This document shows positions 55,401-60,785 of a DNA stretch of 64,000 nucleotides, piece by piece. The notes below the pieces were generated by a model. That model was not told where the DNA came from. It did no database searches and saw nothing but the letters and a program-made list of their open reading frames with translations. This DNA comes from Magnetococcus sp. PR-3. GTDB taxonomy: Bacteria; Pseudomonadota; Magnetococcia; Magnetococcales; Magnetococcaceae. Every line of letters starts with the position of its first letter. The stretch's first letter is position 1. The stretch spans positions 496,001 through 560,000 of the forward strand of contig NZ_JBAHUQ010000001.1 of NCBI RefSeq assembly GCF_036689865.1. The letters run 5' to 3'. The translations under genes and the position numbers were made by a program.

Positions 55401-58100
55401 ACCGGTTTGATTGATCTCCAGCTCGGTATCCGTCTCCCCTCCCCCTGTAAGGGTAATCGCACCACTGTAGGCTAAAATTTCATAGGGATCATCAATACGG
55501 ATACTCTCACCCACACCACCACTCTGAACTGAAGAGCCGGTCATGATAATGTTACCACCAGATGTGGAGGCCAACAGTTGGAAACTGCCAGAGGAGTCCA
55601 CATCAATACCACGACCATCATAGCCAGAAGCTGAACCGGTCAGGGTAATGGCTGGATTATAGGTATAGACCGGTGTTGTGATGGTTCCACCACCCCCCCC
55701 GCCCACACCACATACGGGATCCATAACCGGGTCACAAGCGGGATCCCATGCTGGATCCAAGGTGGGATCCCATGCCGGGTCTGTCGTGGTCACGTAGGTG
55801 ATGGTATACCCAGGGCTGGTGGATTGAATGGAGGTGCCACTACCCCCAAAATAGAGACCTGCGTCATAGGTACCGGTGGAGCTATCATAACTGATGCCCT
55901 CAATGGAGACACTACCAGCACCACTATTAATGGAGACACTCCCAGATGACCACCCCACCCCCCAAGCCGCCAGACCATCGGTTATGGCTCCGCTGTAGGA
56001 GCGACCACGCAGAGTAATATTGCCACCGTTAGAGCTTAAACTGGCCCCACCATCCAGACGAATACCTTCTGGGGATGAAGTACCATCCACCCCTTCCGCA
56101 TAGCCGGTTCCACTGCTGTTACCACCAGCCAGGGTAATATCCGCCGTATGGGTTTGAATAGAGATCCCGTGGCCAAAACTGATCTGCCCTCCGGAGACCC
56201 CATCACTGTTGGCGGCCAGCAAAACTGCCCCGCCACTCTGATCCGAAACACCATCCTGGTTATAATCCCCGGTAATCAGGGAGACCGCAGAGCTGTTGCT
56301 GTTAACAATGCTTCGGGCTGCCAGTAGGGCGATGCCAGCACTGCTGTTTTTTGTACCTAGATCGGCATTGACCTGGACATCCCGCCCCGCTTGCAGGGTA
56401 ATCGCACCACCAATGTCAATCTCTGCATTGATGATCACATCTTGATCGGCGGTCAGTTGTAACCCGCCACTGCCCGTGGCGTTGATGGCTGCATTGACGG
56501 TGATATCACCACTATCGGCACCTGCCCCATAGCTGGTTGTTAGGGAGACGGATGTACCGCTGTTGAGGAGGGATTCAATATCCGTATCGAGAACATTGGA
56601 GCTGCCTGATGGAATCCACGTTCCGCCACTAAAGTAGCCCCCACTACTCGCGGTCGAAGCGATGATGAGATTATAGGGATCAAAAAGCCACTCACCGGCC
56701 TTACCTTGTGGGGCGGCCGCACCACCGGTTACCCCAGCGGTCTCCAGCGTGTGACCAGAGGTCTCAATACGCCCGCCATCCCCCTCTTTTTCACCACCAC
56801 GGGCCAATAGCTTGCCCGCAACACGGGTGATGGAGTCCTGTTTTTTAACATCGGACCACACCACCACCGTACCGCCATCCCCCTGCTCGGTAGCCGAGGC
56901 GTTCAGCACAGCCCCAGATTCAACGGTGGTCCGGGTAGCCTGAAGGGTATCCCCCTGCCCCTGCCAGTCTCCCCCCACCAGGATCTCACCCCCGCCACTT
57001 TTACCACGGGCATCAAGCAAGGCTTGAGATGTGATGGTAACCGACGCTCCAGTCACCTCAACATGGCCACCCTTACCGGTTGTCGAGGAGGCATCCAGCT
57101 GGCCACTAACCACTGCGGCCCCCTGCTCACCCGCATCCACAGTGATGGTATCGGCTTTAATAGCCCCCCCCACCTCGACCAACTGTGGCACACCATCCAC
57201 CATCACCAACTCGGTCTCTTTGGTATCGCTGGCTACAACCTGATCTACCAGATCCTGAGCTGATCCAGCCTGGATCAACACCTCACCACCTTCGGCTTCG
57301 ATCAGGCCACCATTACGAATCAGACTCTGCAACGCCTCCTTCTCAACCTTTAGAGAGACCAGTTGATTTTCTGCCAAGGTCAGAACAATAGCCTCTCCAC
57401 TCGCTAAAGCCACCTTGCCCAGCGCTGCACGAATATGCCCCTCATTGGTTACTTCATTACCCATAAGGGCGACATAGCGACCCGAGAGCGTACCGGCATT
57501 GACCACGGCCCCAGAACCAGGCGTGGAGAAGCGGTAGTTACCATCCATAAAATCCTTATCGGAGAGACTCATGGTGGTGGCCACCAAGCCCTGGACATCC
57601 ACCCGGGAGCCACGACCAAACAGTACACCATTGGGGTTGATCAGGATCACCTGCCCGTTGGCTTTGAGCTGACCAAAAATTTTGGAGGCATCCAACCCCT
57701 GTACCCGGTTGAGGGCAATGGCATGGCTGGAAGGCTGTTTGAAGGTGACACTGGCATGACTGCCAATGTTAAAACGGTCCCAATTCAGAGCCGCCTTGTG
57801 ACTGCTCTGGTTCACCGTCATGGCAGAGCCTTCGCTCTGGATGGTCGCCTGCCCTGCGGAGACTTGTCCGCCGGTAGGCAGAGCATGGACTGGGGGTTCT
57901 GCCCAACCTAATGACGAGAACCCTAAGGTACCCGAAAGTGATAAGGCCACCCCCATCAGGCCCGTGGCTAGTGCGTGGCGGCCACGCTGTTTGGAACGTC
58001 GATCGACACTGCCCCCCTTAACACGGGAACGAGCAATCTCCGAGCAGACCACAAAACGCTGCTGCGCATCACTCCAGACAAGTCGATAGATCTTATTCAT
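40500..58100 (-). CDS. Giant TpsA-type filamentous adhesin
   Basis: This 5866-residue exported protein fills 17.6 kb. It opens with an extended signal peptide (MNKIYRLVWSDAQQRFVVCSEIARS), a hydrophobic core and a likely cut after Ala67. The two-partner-secretion domain follows (about 70-320: LNWDRFNIG, INPNGVLFGRGS, VDVQGLVATT). Thousands of residues of beta-helix repeats come next, several with DxNxDGxxD loops. Then there are autotransporter-type 69-residue repeats (about 4170-4540), an MBG-like domain (about 4945-5030), a Ser/Thr-rich STAEST tract (about 5123-5304) and six helical repeats (about 5405-5782). The end is a He_PIG/cadherin-like segment (LPRWVRFDAATG). No toxin domain was recognised. 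TpsB is encoded 14 bases upstream. Likely roles are adhesion, aggregation or a surface coat. Confidence 0.95.
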   Translation of the reverse strand: MNKIYRLVWSDAQQRFVVCSEIARSRVKGGSVDRRSKQRGRHALATGLMGVALSLSGTLGFSSLGWAEPPVHALPTGGQVSAGQATIQSEGSAMTVNQSSHKAALNWDRFNIGSHASVTFKQPSSHAIALNRVQGLDASKIFGQLKANGQVILINPNGVLFGRGSRVDVQGLVATTMSLSDKDFMDGNYRFSTPGSGAVVNAGTLSGRYVALMGNEVTNEGHIRAALGKVALASGEAIVLTLAENQLVSLKVEKEALQSLIRNGGLIEAEGGEVLIQAGSAQDLVDQVVASDTKETELVMVDGVPQLVEVGGAIKADTITVDAGEQGAAVVSGQLDASSTTGKGGHVEVTGASVTITSQALLDARGKSGGGEILVGGDWQGQGDTLQATRTTVESGAVLNASATEQGDGGTVVVWSDVKKQDSITRVAGKLLARGGEKEGDGGRIETSGHTLETAGVTGGAAAPQGKAGEWLFDPYNLIIASTASSGGYFSGGTWIPSGSSNVLDTDIESLLNSGTSVSLTTSYGAGADSGDITVNAAINATGSGGLQLTADQDVIINAEIDIGGAITLQAGRDVQVNADLGTKNSSAGIALLAARSIVNSNSSAVSLITGDYNQDGVSDQSGGAVLLAANSDGVSGGQISFGHGISIQTHTADITLAGGNSSGTGYAEGVDGTSSPEGIRLDGGASLSSNGGNITLRGRSYSGAITDGLAAWGVGWSSGSVSINSGAGSVSIEGISYDSSTGTYDAGLYFGGSGTSIQSTSPGYTITYVTTTDPAWDPTLDPAWDPACDPVMDPVCGVGGGGGGTITTPVYTYNPAITLTGSASGYDGRGIDVDSSGSFQLLASTSGGNIIMTGSSVQSGGVGESIRIDDPYEILAYSGAITLTGGGETDTELEINQTGYIGGKTGSSVNSSYSYITIQSDKFDLTVAPTLQTYGGVSVTPFSGRFGQTLYTSWFDTASQSLTSFTLGHGSNSSNIVVDEAITASSSVALYGGLIDVNQSITGGSITLSGQNLTIDGNLTTQYGAYSISLLASESISGSSSVTMVTGDSNLDGVPDYSGGSVLLAANTDGVAGGQIRFTSGLNIQTLGGSITLAGGNSVGSGYAEGTSDLTAEGIRIEGGVTLASKGGNIIMRGRSLNGAITNGHGAWGVGWFSGSTSIDSGSGTVTIVGETYDSSMGTYDTGIYFGGTGTSIASAYNGGASLAAITLTGTAQGNDTYGIQANSSGAFKLHATGTSGITLTSTNTRSAGVGDNLVFQDPYEILASSGDINLNLAGETGSWLYIADNGYIGAKAGTVVTSSSSSFTLRADNYQFNGYTPYLNSSGAWNWLPSSSSTSFSSAVRTQWFSTSGQSFGPVTIGTSGNTQDVYLDSNLTSSGHITVYGGDVHVNGNLSTTLSGAGIGLYAAGDIKNSNSSAISLITGDSNSDGAPDQSGGQVLMAANTDGANGGQIRFASGLTIKTLGGNITLGGGDFSASGYAEGVANATAEGIRIEGGVTIASSGGNIVMRGKSLSSAISNGNGAWGIGWYAGSTSIDSGSGTITLDGYSYDSSTNSYDAGLYFGGSGTTITSAYGGVSGSCDMLIDPACIPTTSYGTAISLSGTGQGYNTVGIHAKSSGSLKVHATGTGGITMNAFNTRSNSVGYNFAFQDPFEILAASGNISLVGGGETGTIFYATSGGDVGAKAGTSLTSSSSNITIQSDNYTLSGGAPAVTTSGAWNWLPGSGSTSFGESVSTSWFDLSGASPSSITIGLSTNSQDVTLNSTLSVAGSVTVYGHDIDVTGNLTRSGAYESYMRFEGQGTVEVTGDITSTTGRTHLVFLSDSNDDGTGRVKLENNTLTTLGGGVWIGGNHNSHGLGTSWTPYSGGVALTVGDGYSVNPSGWGVAAYLTGTTILTGGGNLSVYGYADSTNGNWSNGVDVRKTTITTAGGAVTLKGIHNVTSGTASYAKGINIVDDSTISTGAGHLSIDGELASTTRYTRGVGVWIGTSMPYSSSTGNVTLSSTTGNISITGVQSSTHTSTWGNGLGIRTYGGDDVTLSSTTGNIVLTGDAVDGGATHVGMHIRNYSNSSIISTTTDGGDITLSSSGPYTDASGYGLRLNARDVSNANIIVGDANSGNITFLSDDLTTGITNSGSASNTGLISVAGTGALSIRSRSGTTFGEALTLPDEYIFGSTFSSISIGDSTNNHDVIFYTDLTAYGPITIYGRTIDQNNANLTTRNSGAGISLMATASIFSTASGSVSIITGDSNLDGTPDQSGGDVLLTSNTDGIGLGLIYFSNGLNLQTLGGDITLAGGDASGSGYATGATTSFGAGITLMGNTTIASNGGNILMRGQSLSGAVLTSNPAWGVGWDSGSMDISAGSGTITLDGYSYATASNHYDSGLYFGGAGTTMTSSYTPGSCDSVANPACTPPSATAISLSGISQGYDPHGIIALSSGSFKVHATGVGGGIDITANSTRSNGVGENLNIHDSYEILAVSGAINIFGGGEANTWMNLAAAGYIGSKAGSSITASSSDITIRSDQYEVAANATLQTSGHFNWQPSTTSTAFGEEIYSSWFDASGSTLSSVTIGSASNTVHDVNINSAYTFSGALTAYGEDVIISANMTQSGTGDILITASGSSNPGIQLNSGVTISKTAGIGTLTLKSNSRLNLYGDITVSGTASLHTILWSDHANNQHGGMGINGNITTNGGHVWIGGSNSTNGTTTWNGLTVGDGPSVGHASYNHNALDLNSSTITTSGGDVMIWAGSGADVNTHINGIALDGASTITTGTGDVVLIADAIKNYANSGTLTLNSAGHLYLASDNNSFGAQDFDLRGTVSSDNLSTTLGDGISDNRYLILNTLSGLSGLTIGNYSGTGLAGDTVYSSFLNTANTVNLATDLTLAGPLSVYGNIISVHNAINTTAGGAAGDVLLKTDDQVIIINADITTGGGDVILWSNSNNNRSNSGLTTTDAQIELASGVDIASSGGKIVMAGGLDTDGDGVPDGYTYRGSSGTEYRAGVRLGYMDAASGTSLVSLNSGGGDIILRGETANQGDNPGLSSGPNLLIDSGTGTIVMEGKSSHGHGIELSYGQVPNYAITSASTSPNAISITGLTSASSSGYMGLWLANATSGNILIQSTAATGGGVSLTGQATVSTEGLGLVTAGSVSSDMTLQVLSNHGDITLNGTSTNNDDDIILLGEVYLGSRASSTAVQGVTPSVTTSSANVIVNSDDITTTAGDTTHFNTTGSVTIQPVAGSFETQLDTTQMSFGSGLTGLTLGSATNLADILLGSATTIAGPLNVLGNTLTVTNTIDTSAGGASGDVLLKTLNGAINQQGDITTSGGDVILWANSNTHTSGTAQAHILLSAGVDIATGGGKIVLAGGSDANTDGIPDGYAYYGGSSSYNAGVRLGPTDGSSTTPVTLVSGGGDILVRGESRNSVYAPGVDTMGYLKIDSGSGTLTIDGKSDSSDGVLFAHQQQPNYVLSSSSSSASAISITGLTTASGLRGVWFGDGGQYLIQSTASSGGGIDITGTSVNMTAVDFFLGTTAATGVGQILSNSGTISVTGSNSSGHDDVTLSAALYLGNRANSTAIQGVTPLVTASTANVVFNTDDITSVVGASTTISTTGTLTLQPLTSNFETAVDLAAFNYGTSITGLTLGKSTTTSADITLGAVDIDGALTLYGGNLTLSGMVDTSGGGQAGDVRLYAAGSINQNATISTAGGNVVLWANRDGLNGGGITQSSGAIATGGGGVWMGGGSGSTSWTPYTGFSGPGGITTIQVGNGFAESPTVGADPNWSTGIYLYGDGVNTGGGNFWGAGRSTRSVANSYGFYQRGTSLGGNAEINTGGGHTTMKGDITAASNTATAAGLWMHDAQLLTSGGNVELEGTTSVANVFGLKLSTDITTSGMLTLRGGPVKVANGVSIFTSNTTQGSLVLELVEGSDLSGTLRTAGSVNFEVDGSLSIGGSGADQNIDSSVFTGMTSDQGFYFGGATTDSIQVDTALDLSGQSVVFQTTGTFTQNAAIKAGTVTLDGGAINLNNSGNDFDTLVVSNISSLTVVDSDGFTLGDGTTATSMSGAVDLTSSSGDITVASDVSGSSININTSGGTVNVNKALTSSGGAISLTGSTVNLSAGVDTSSSTTSGDITITATDLTGSGGVTLDNADLVLDISNSGTVDGVIAGASTVTVQGGGVVKWTAANTFTGSTTISSGTLQVGDGGTTGTLGSGAVTNNGTLTTNRSDSLTLDNVISGTGSFEQSGSGTTTLSGSNSYSGTTTITSGTLQVGTGGTSGSLGSGAVVNSSALITNRSDSLTLDNAISGTGTLEQKGSGTTVLSGANSYSGTTTINSGILQVGSGGTSGTLGSGSVVNSGGLITNRSDSLTLDNAISGTGTLEQAGSGTTVLSGSNSYSGSTTITSGTLQVGSGGTSGTLGSGAVVNSSALITNRSDSLTLDNAISGTGTLEQKGSGTTVLSGANSYSGTTTITSGTLQVGSGGTSGTLGSGAVANNSTLSLNRSDSLSLGNTISGSGGLDMEGSGTTTLSGDNSFSGTTTVQSGTLAISHDNALGTTTGSTQVSSGATLAISGGLSVGESMQIAGSGVSSSGALSFGSDNNTVSGTLTLSGSATVVGGSGSQTLSGAIDGAYDLEVQSTGSWTQSGDVGATTPLTGFKVAAAGGSTAIDLGGTLNVSGKVDMAAGSVSMSTSQNSFGSLAMDTQSLTLAAGVSIASTSTTSGALSLYVDNLTLGGNNTISSASNMVYTPDNSTDSLVVGGSSSIVTTDLLEILDVPALYFGDSSHSGGVAMDGALDLSGQNLVFETTGSVSQTGSLIADKVGFKGGSVNLSSSSNQVGTIAAEDVTTLNVISSSGFTVGSVNPTGVDASGAVSLVASSGDITLSENISATSVVVDAQAGEVLTSGSPTVTATSGNVVFYAGTVAGSSGVTAMASQGNYRYNSSSSASNYTTALNSTGTYVVYREQPSLTITADSQTIYFSETPETYTYTVANLQNSDAESSVITTSATIAGGGTTVGVFDLTPSGAVDALGYAITYATGTLTVQALPSSPTSSDIPTISSASESSTDASNASSTDSGSTSTALAGQEPGTMSVSTDADGGLPIGGGGSSLATLDTNTTSTSTASATTTDSATTATAQSSASTVESTSTAASTSTSVAESTSTAESTSTSVADSSASTVESTSTSVADSSASTAESTSTSVADSSASTAESTSTAESTSTSVADSSASTAESTSAAESTSTSVADSSASTAESTSAAESTSTSVADSSASTAESTSTAESTSTAESTSTAESTSTAESTSTAESTSTADSNTSTADSSSAAADGSATEAASSSASTPSESLTVASLSPDMVGAGDADTLAGAEGSSGSTDGMAEQNASPVDSSSTGEAVASDASGADSTASASAATAEAAVQSASSSLAGGGDVAASLASLASSQVEAAMAAGMDSQEAAQAQEAHSTVVAALLASGVSMNEAIARANSVLQDQIASQTPQTQSASVAAAAAGGDLGSSLQSLSSAETDAGAEAFEQVLAAALARGQSFTQALATANQAASQSDAMGQQPTSTSSQLASDASSLLEGRSEAFSKSLTALLARGVDAKEALVRAEAMAAQEKALAAQSSCRGGQGCNMSDQLASGDLSWLPKGGRGSTMDKAIMAGLARGLSVSESVTQALEIEKQEKAAIEMDRKSPSASFASGEINLKENRSLAFDRTVAKALQKGLTPKQAMELAEEVEAQSKTESTPEQTLASALASGEGVQKVLETQGRGPTFDKALSHALTRGKSLTDALAYAHKVQEASSMRMSVFKQTPQYQSAAPPLSVTMVDGKALPRWVRFDAATGDVVIYDVPEGGLPLLVSVELADGNKVNVEIHEGQQVVTQNTGNQ
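40755..41887 (-). repeat. Six helical repeats near TpsA C-terminus
   Basis: Six diverged units of about 55-70 residues share a pattern: a short LASG element, a Gly/Arg turn, then FDKALxxALARGxSxxEALxxA. Clear examples read FDKALSHALTRGKSLTDAL, MDKAIMAGLARGLSVSESV and FEQVLAAALARGQSFTQAL. They are predicted helical, unlike the beta-rich body. I know of no named family for them. Confidence 0.7.
41268..41288 (-). other. C-terminal Cys-x5-Cys pair in TpsA
   Basis: CRGGQGC lies between helical repeats 3 and 4, about 260 residues from the end. Cysteines are scarce in this protein, so a disulfide loop or anchor is conceivable, as in the cysteine-anchored HMW1 adhesin, though that pair sits at the extreme C-terminus. 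Confidence 0.4.
42190..42735 (-). repeat. STAEST low-complexity tandem repeats in TpsA
   Basis: About 180 residues are almost only Ser, Thr, Ala, Glu, Asp and Val. Near 42218-42320 the unit is 18 bp (STAEST). From about 42320 to 42560 a 63-bp unit (21 residues, STSVADSSAST...) recurs with few changes. All units are multiples of three, so copy-number changes would keep the frame. Confidence 0.9.
43014..43270 (-). other. MBG-like domain in TpsA
   Basis: Roughly residues 4945-5030 (LTITADSQTIYFSETPETYTYTV..., ending YAITYATGTLTVQ) fit the pattern of MBG-type Ig-like domains often found near the C-terminus of bacterial adhesins. Confidence 0.6.
44490..45590 (-). repeat. Five 69-residue passenger repeats in TpsA
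   Basis: Five consecutive units of 207 bp plus a partial sixth encode N(S/T)(Y/F)(S/T)G(T/S)TTI, SGTLQVG, LGSGAV, NRSDSLTLDN and ISGTGTLEQ blocks. They match the passenger-associated transport repeat of autotransporters and are unusually similar to each other at DNA level. Confidence 0.88.
48240..49470 (-). repeat. Second class of long beta-helix repeats in TpsA
   Basis: Two units of about 1.2 kb begin near 49470 and 48280, and a third shorter relative starts near 47140. Each runs from a LYG/VLGN strand through GDVLLKT, GGDVILW(S/A)NSN, GGKIV(M/L)AGG and a DxDxDGxPDG loop to GAGVRLG-like strands. Boundaries are approximate. Confidence 0.6.
50877..50903 (-). other. Cys pair CDSVANPAC in TpsA repeat 4
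   Basis: A nine-residue segment with Cys at both ends, just before the ATAISLSG strand. The same form CDxxx(D/N)PxC occurs at the matching place in two other units. Confidence 0.5.
53337..53363 (-). other. Cys pair CDMLIDPAC in TpsA repeat 3
   Basis: A nine-residue segment with Cys at both ends, just before the TAISLSG strand, equivalent to those at 50877-50903 and 55710-55736. Confidence 0.5.
55710..55781 (-). repeat. 12-bp tandem repeat encoding six DPxx units
   Basis: Six 12-bp units (GGATCC or GGGTC core every 12 bases) encode DPAW DPTL DPAW DPAC DPVM DPVC, residues 774-797 of TpsA. The last nine residues give the CDPVMDPVC version of the Cys pair seen in two other long repeats; a run of glycines follows. 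Confidence 0.85.
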
Positions 58101-58114
58101 TCAATCCACCCACT

Positions 58115-59812
58115 CTAAAAAGGCATGGTGAGCTTCGTCCAAAGACGGAGCTTCTGTTTTTTGCCATCGGCATCATTGCCATCAGAATCCCGCCCGCCAT
58201 TGAGGCCAATACGGGTGGCCGCAACCGAGGAGAGCATTACATTCTTGTATAGAGCCCAGTTTACGCCAATACCCACGCCATGCAGATAATAACGATTGCC
58301 GATATGGGTAGATCCTGCATTCCAATTCGCCCAAGGAGAGTGGTTGACCTGAATCCAACCATGATCGTAAAACACAAAGCCCTGCAATTTAGACATCAAT
58401 GGATGCCGCAACTCCACGGTACTTTGAACACCATGATCCCCAGATCCCTCACCCGGAGGATAGGCCCGCAAACCGCTGGAACCCCCCAGCGAAAACTTCT
58501 CGGCGGAGACCAAATTCTGCATCGCATACTGCCCCTTGATCGAAAGCCACAATTGGCTTTTATCGCCAACCTGCTGTAAACGACTATAAGAGACACCTAA
58601 CTTGGCATAATCATTGGGCGCATTGGATGTAGAGGAGATCACAGAATGAGTGACCTTACCCACATAAAGGTTACTCCCCAGGGTATTGGAACCGCCCCCC
58701 TTCCAACCATCGGACCAGTTACTGGAGAGCCCAGCATTGGCGGAATCCATACGCCGTTTGGAGTAGACCGAGGTACCAATCTCATCCAGAAAAAAACGCC
58801 TGGAGAGCTCCAATGTTCCATCCAGCTTTTGTCCACCCGCAAGATGCATAGGCTGGGATAAAGTCAAGGTCAGGGACTCAGCAATACCGGCCGGGGTCGG
58901 CACGGTAGAGGGCACCACATAGTCCATCCACATATAGCTGCCACTTAACCGCGCGCCATCTGGACGCAAGGGGATGGAAACCTTACCAGTGTAGACATTG
59001 GTGTTGCTTTGACGGGTGAGGTTCAGCCCGAGCTGTTCCCCCAGCCCCAAAAAGCTATCGACCGTCGCCGCACCGGTACCCCGCCACTGGCCGGAGCTTT
59101 TGGAACCATAGTTATCCAGGGTGGCACTGCCACTAAGCAGGGGCGTATTGGCCATACGCACCACCACATCGGTATCCCCTTCTTTTTCACCGGACTTCAA
59201 CACCATCGCTGCCGTAACACCGGGCACATCATCCAGGGTTTTAATTGCCTTTTTCATGGCTTCTGGACTAAACAACCCCTTTTGAGGTTGACCATGTCGC
59301 ACCAACCATTGCGCGATACCACTGTACAGACGCAGCCGCTCCTCCTTATGCTCAATGGTAACCGCCCCCAGGTGCGCCTCAACAATACGCATGGTCAACG
59401 TGCCCTCACCCAGCTTCTGGGCAGGCAGGGTCACTTTGGCCCACATACCATGCTTTCGATAGTGGTTGGCGATCAACTTGGTGAGCTGCTTGAGCCCAGC
59501 CATGGTATATTTCTGCCCCATATAGGGGGCGAGGATGCTCTGCAGCACCTCCTCGACAAAGGAGGCATTACCTTCAAAGCGAACCTGTTGAATGTTAACA
59601 CCAGCATCACCAGGGCCAGCAGGCGCCACCTCTAATTTTTCAGCCGGCTTTTTCTCCGGCTTGGCCACAGGCACAGGCTGTGCAGCACGCTCCAGTTTTT
59701 GGTGCTCACGCAGCAACGAACCCGCATCTGGCGTGGCCTGGGCGTTCACCGAACCAGACCATACGCACAGCAGGGCACCGAGTACTATGCCTGTGTTAAC
59801 CTTACGGCTCAC
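58115..59812 (-). CDS. TpsB/ShlB-type outer membrane transporter
   Basis: A 565-residue Omp85-superfamily protein that exports TpsA partners through the outer membrane. The signal peptide ends near SVNA (about residue 25). A Pro/Lys-rich linker follows, then two POTRA-like regions (VNIQQVRFEGNASFVEEV; LGAVTIEHKEERLRLYSG). The 16-strand barrel occupies about 230-565 and includes SATLDNYGSKSSGQWRG and GGSSGLRAYPPGEGSGDHG; the RAYP block resembles the (V/I)RGY tip motif of the family. Translation starts at GTG 59812 after GGGGAGAG. The adhesin gene begins 14 bases downstream, which makes the substrate assignment firm. The protein ends in a Phe, as expected for outer-membrane barrel insertion. 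Confidence 0.95.
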   Translation of the reverse strand: MSRKVNTGIVLGALLCVWSGSVNAQATPDAGSLLREHQKLERAAQPVPVAKPEKKPAEKLEVAPAGPGDAGVNIQQVRFEGNASFVEEVLQSILAPYMGQKYTMAGLKQLTKLIANHYRKHGMWAKVTLPAQKLGEGTLTMRIVEAHLGAVTIEHKEERLRLYSGIAQWLVRHGQPQKGLFSPEAMKKAIKTLDDVPGVTAAMVLKSGEKEGDTDVVVRMANTPLLSGSATLDNYGSKSSGQWRGTGAATVDSFLGLGEQLGLNLTRQSNTNVYTGKVSIPLRPDGARLSGSYMWMDYVVPSTVPTPAGIAESLTLTLSQPMHLAGGQKLDGTLELSRRFFLDEIGTSVYSKRRMDSANAGLSSNWSDGWKGGGSNTLGSNLYVGKVTHSVISSTSNAPNDYAKLGVSYSRLQQVGDKSQLWLSIKGQYAMQNLVSAEKFSLGGSSGLRAYPPGEGSGDHGVQSTVELRHPLMSKLQGFVFYDHGWIQVNHSPWANWNAGSTHIGNRYYLHGVGIGVNWALYKNVMLSSVAATRIGLNGGRDSDGNDADGKKQKLRLWTKLTMPF

Positions 59813-59873
59813 AGCACTCTCCCCCCCCCAGACACATAGAATATTTCATTCATCGCCACGCCCCAACACACCG

Positions 59874-60758
59874 TTACTTCAAAGGTTTGTCGTTAGGGTT
59901 GAGGTAGAGCTCTTTGTTCAGTTTATCCAACTGAACATTGGCACTACGTCCATAGGGTGGAATGGGGTTGGCAAACCACTGGTTGAACAGCTTTTCCATC
60001 TCCCCATTTTTCATCATGCTGGCGATGGTCTCATCGGCAATTTTTTTAATCGCCTTATCACCCTTGGGCAACATACAGGCATAGCCAGAGGCGTTGGTAC
60101 CCAGCGGATAGACCACATAGGGGGAGGCATCCTTGATACGCAACATTTCACGGGTAACCAAACCCAGGTTGGAGAACAGAGCATCCGCTCGCCCCTCCTG
60201 CAAAGCCTGCATGGCTCTTGGGTTATTCTGCTCTTCAACCAGAATGATATTACCTAGCTTTTTCGCATTTTTAACGTTGCGGCTACCCGCCACCACCGCA
60301 ACACGCTTGCCGATCAGATCTTGGGCAGATTTAATGCCACTATCTGCACGGGTGGCAAAGGCATTGGAAGAGACAAAAAAGGTGTTGGAAAAACCCACAT
60401 GCTTTTCACGCTTGCGTTTATGCGAAGTACTGGTGCACTCCACATCCACCACATTGGCCGCCACCAACGACATACGGGTGGAGACCGTCATGGGGTTCCA
60501 GCGAATGGTCAGCTTGTCCAGTTTCAAATGTTTCTGAATGGCCGCAGCGATACGCTTACTGATGGCCACCCCAAACCCACGCTGCCCCGTATTATCCAGG
60601 TAGCTGTAGGGAATGCCGGTTTCATAGTATCCCATCACAATGGTTTTATGCTTTTGGATACGCTGCAACCGCCCGGTCATGGTCGAATCCTCCGCGGCCT
60701 GTGCAGCCATCGGCCATGCCAAGAGCACCCCAAACACCAGCGCAATCAACTTTTTCAT
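59874..60758 (-). CDS. Solute-binding protein, family 3 (amino-acid type)
   Basis: A 294-residue exported protein with signal MKKLIALVFGVLLAWPMAAQA. The mature part has family 3 features: KTIVMGYYETGIPYSYLDNTGQRGFGVAI, DVECTSTSHKRKREKHVGFSN and a GKRVAVVAGSRN hinge block. Families of this type bind polar amino acids such as glutamate or aspartate. The start at 60758 has GGAG seven bases upstream and directly gives the signal peptide; an ATG at 60782 is less likely. No permease or ATPase is nearby. It lies between the M50/HlyD gene and the TpsB gene in the same orientation, so it may be a signalling or regulatory component of the adhesin operon, perhaps linked to the MscS fusion. That is inference. 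Confidence 0.88.
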   Translation of the reverse strand: MKKLIALVFGVLLAWPMAAQAAEDSTMTGRLQRIQKHKTIVMGYYETGIPYSYLDNTGQRGFGVAISKRIAAAIQKHLKLDKLTIRWNPMTVSTRMSLVAANVVDVECTSTSHKRKREKHVGFSNTFFVSSNAFATRADSGIKSAQDLIGKRVAVVAGSRNVKNAKKLGNIILVEEQNNPRAMQALQEGRADALFSNLGLVTREMLRIKDASPYVVYPLGTNASGYACMLPKGDKAIKKIADETIASMMKNGEMEKLFNQWFANPIPPYGRSANVQLDKLNKELYLNPNDKPLK

Positions 60759-60785
60759 GATGTACTCCATCCTACTCAACACAGG

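Larger units (their letters stand above)
50340..56330 (-). repeat. Four long beta-helix repeat units in TpsA
   Basis: Units of about 1.1-1.3 kb begin near 56330, 55060, 53950 and 51500. They share TGDxNxDGxxDxSGG, GGNITLAGG, DAGLYFGGSGT, AISLSG, an EILAxSGxI segment and a SWFDxSG...ITIG strand. The third and fourth are separated by about 1.3 kb of different beta-helix sequence. Boundaries are approximate. Confidence 0.65.
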
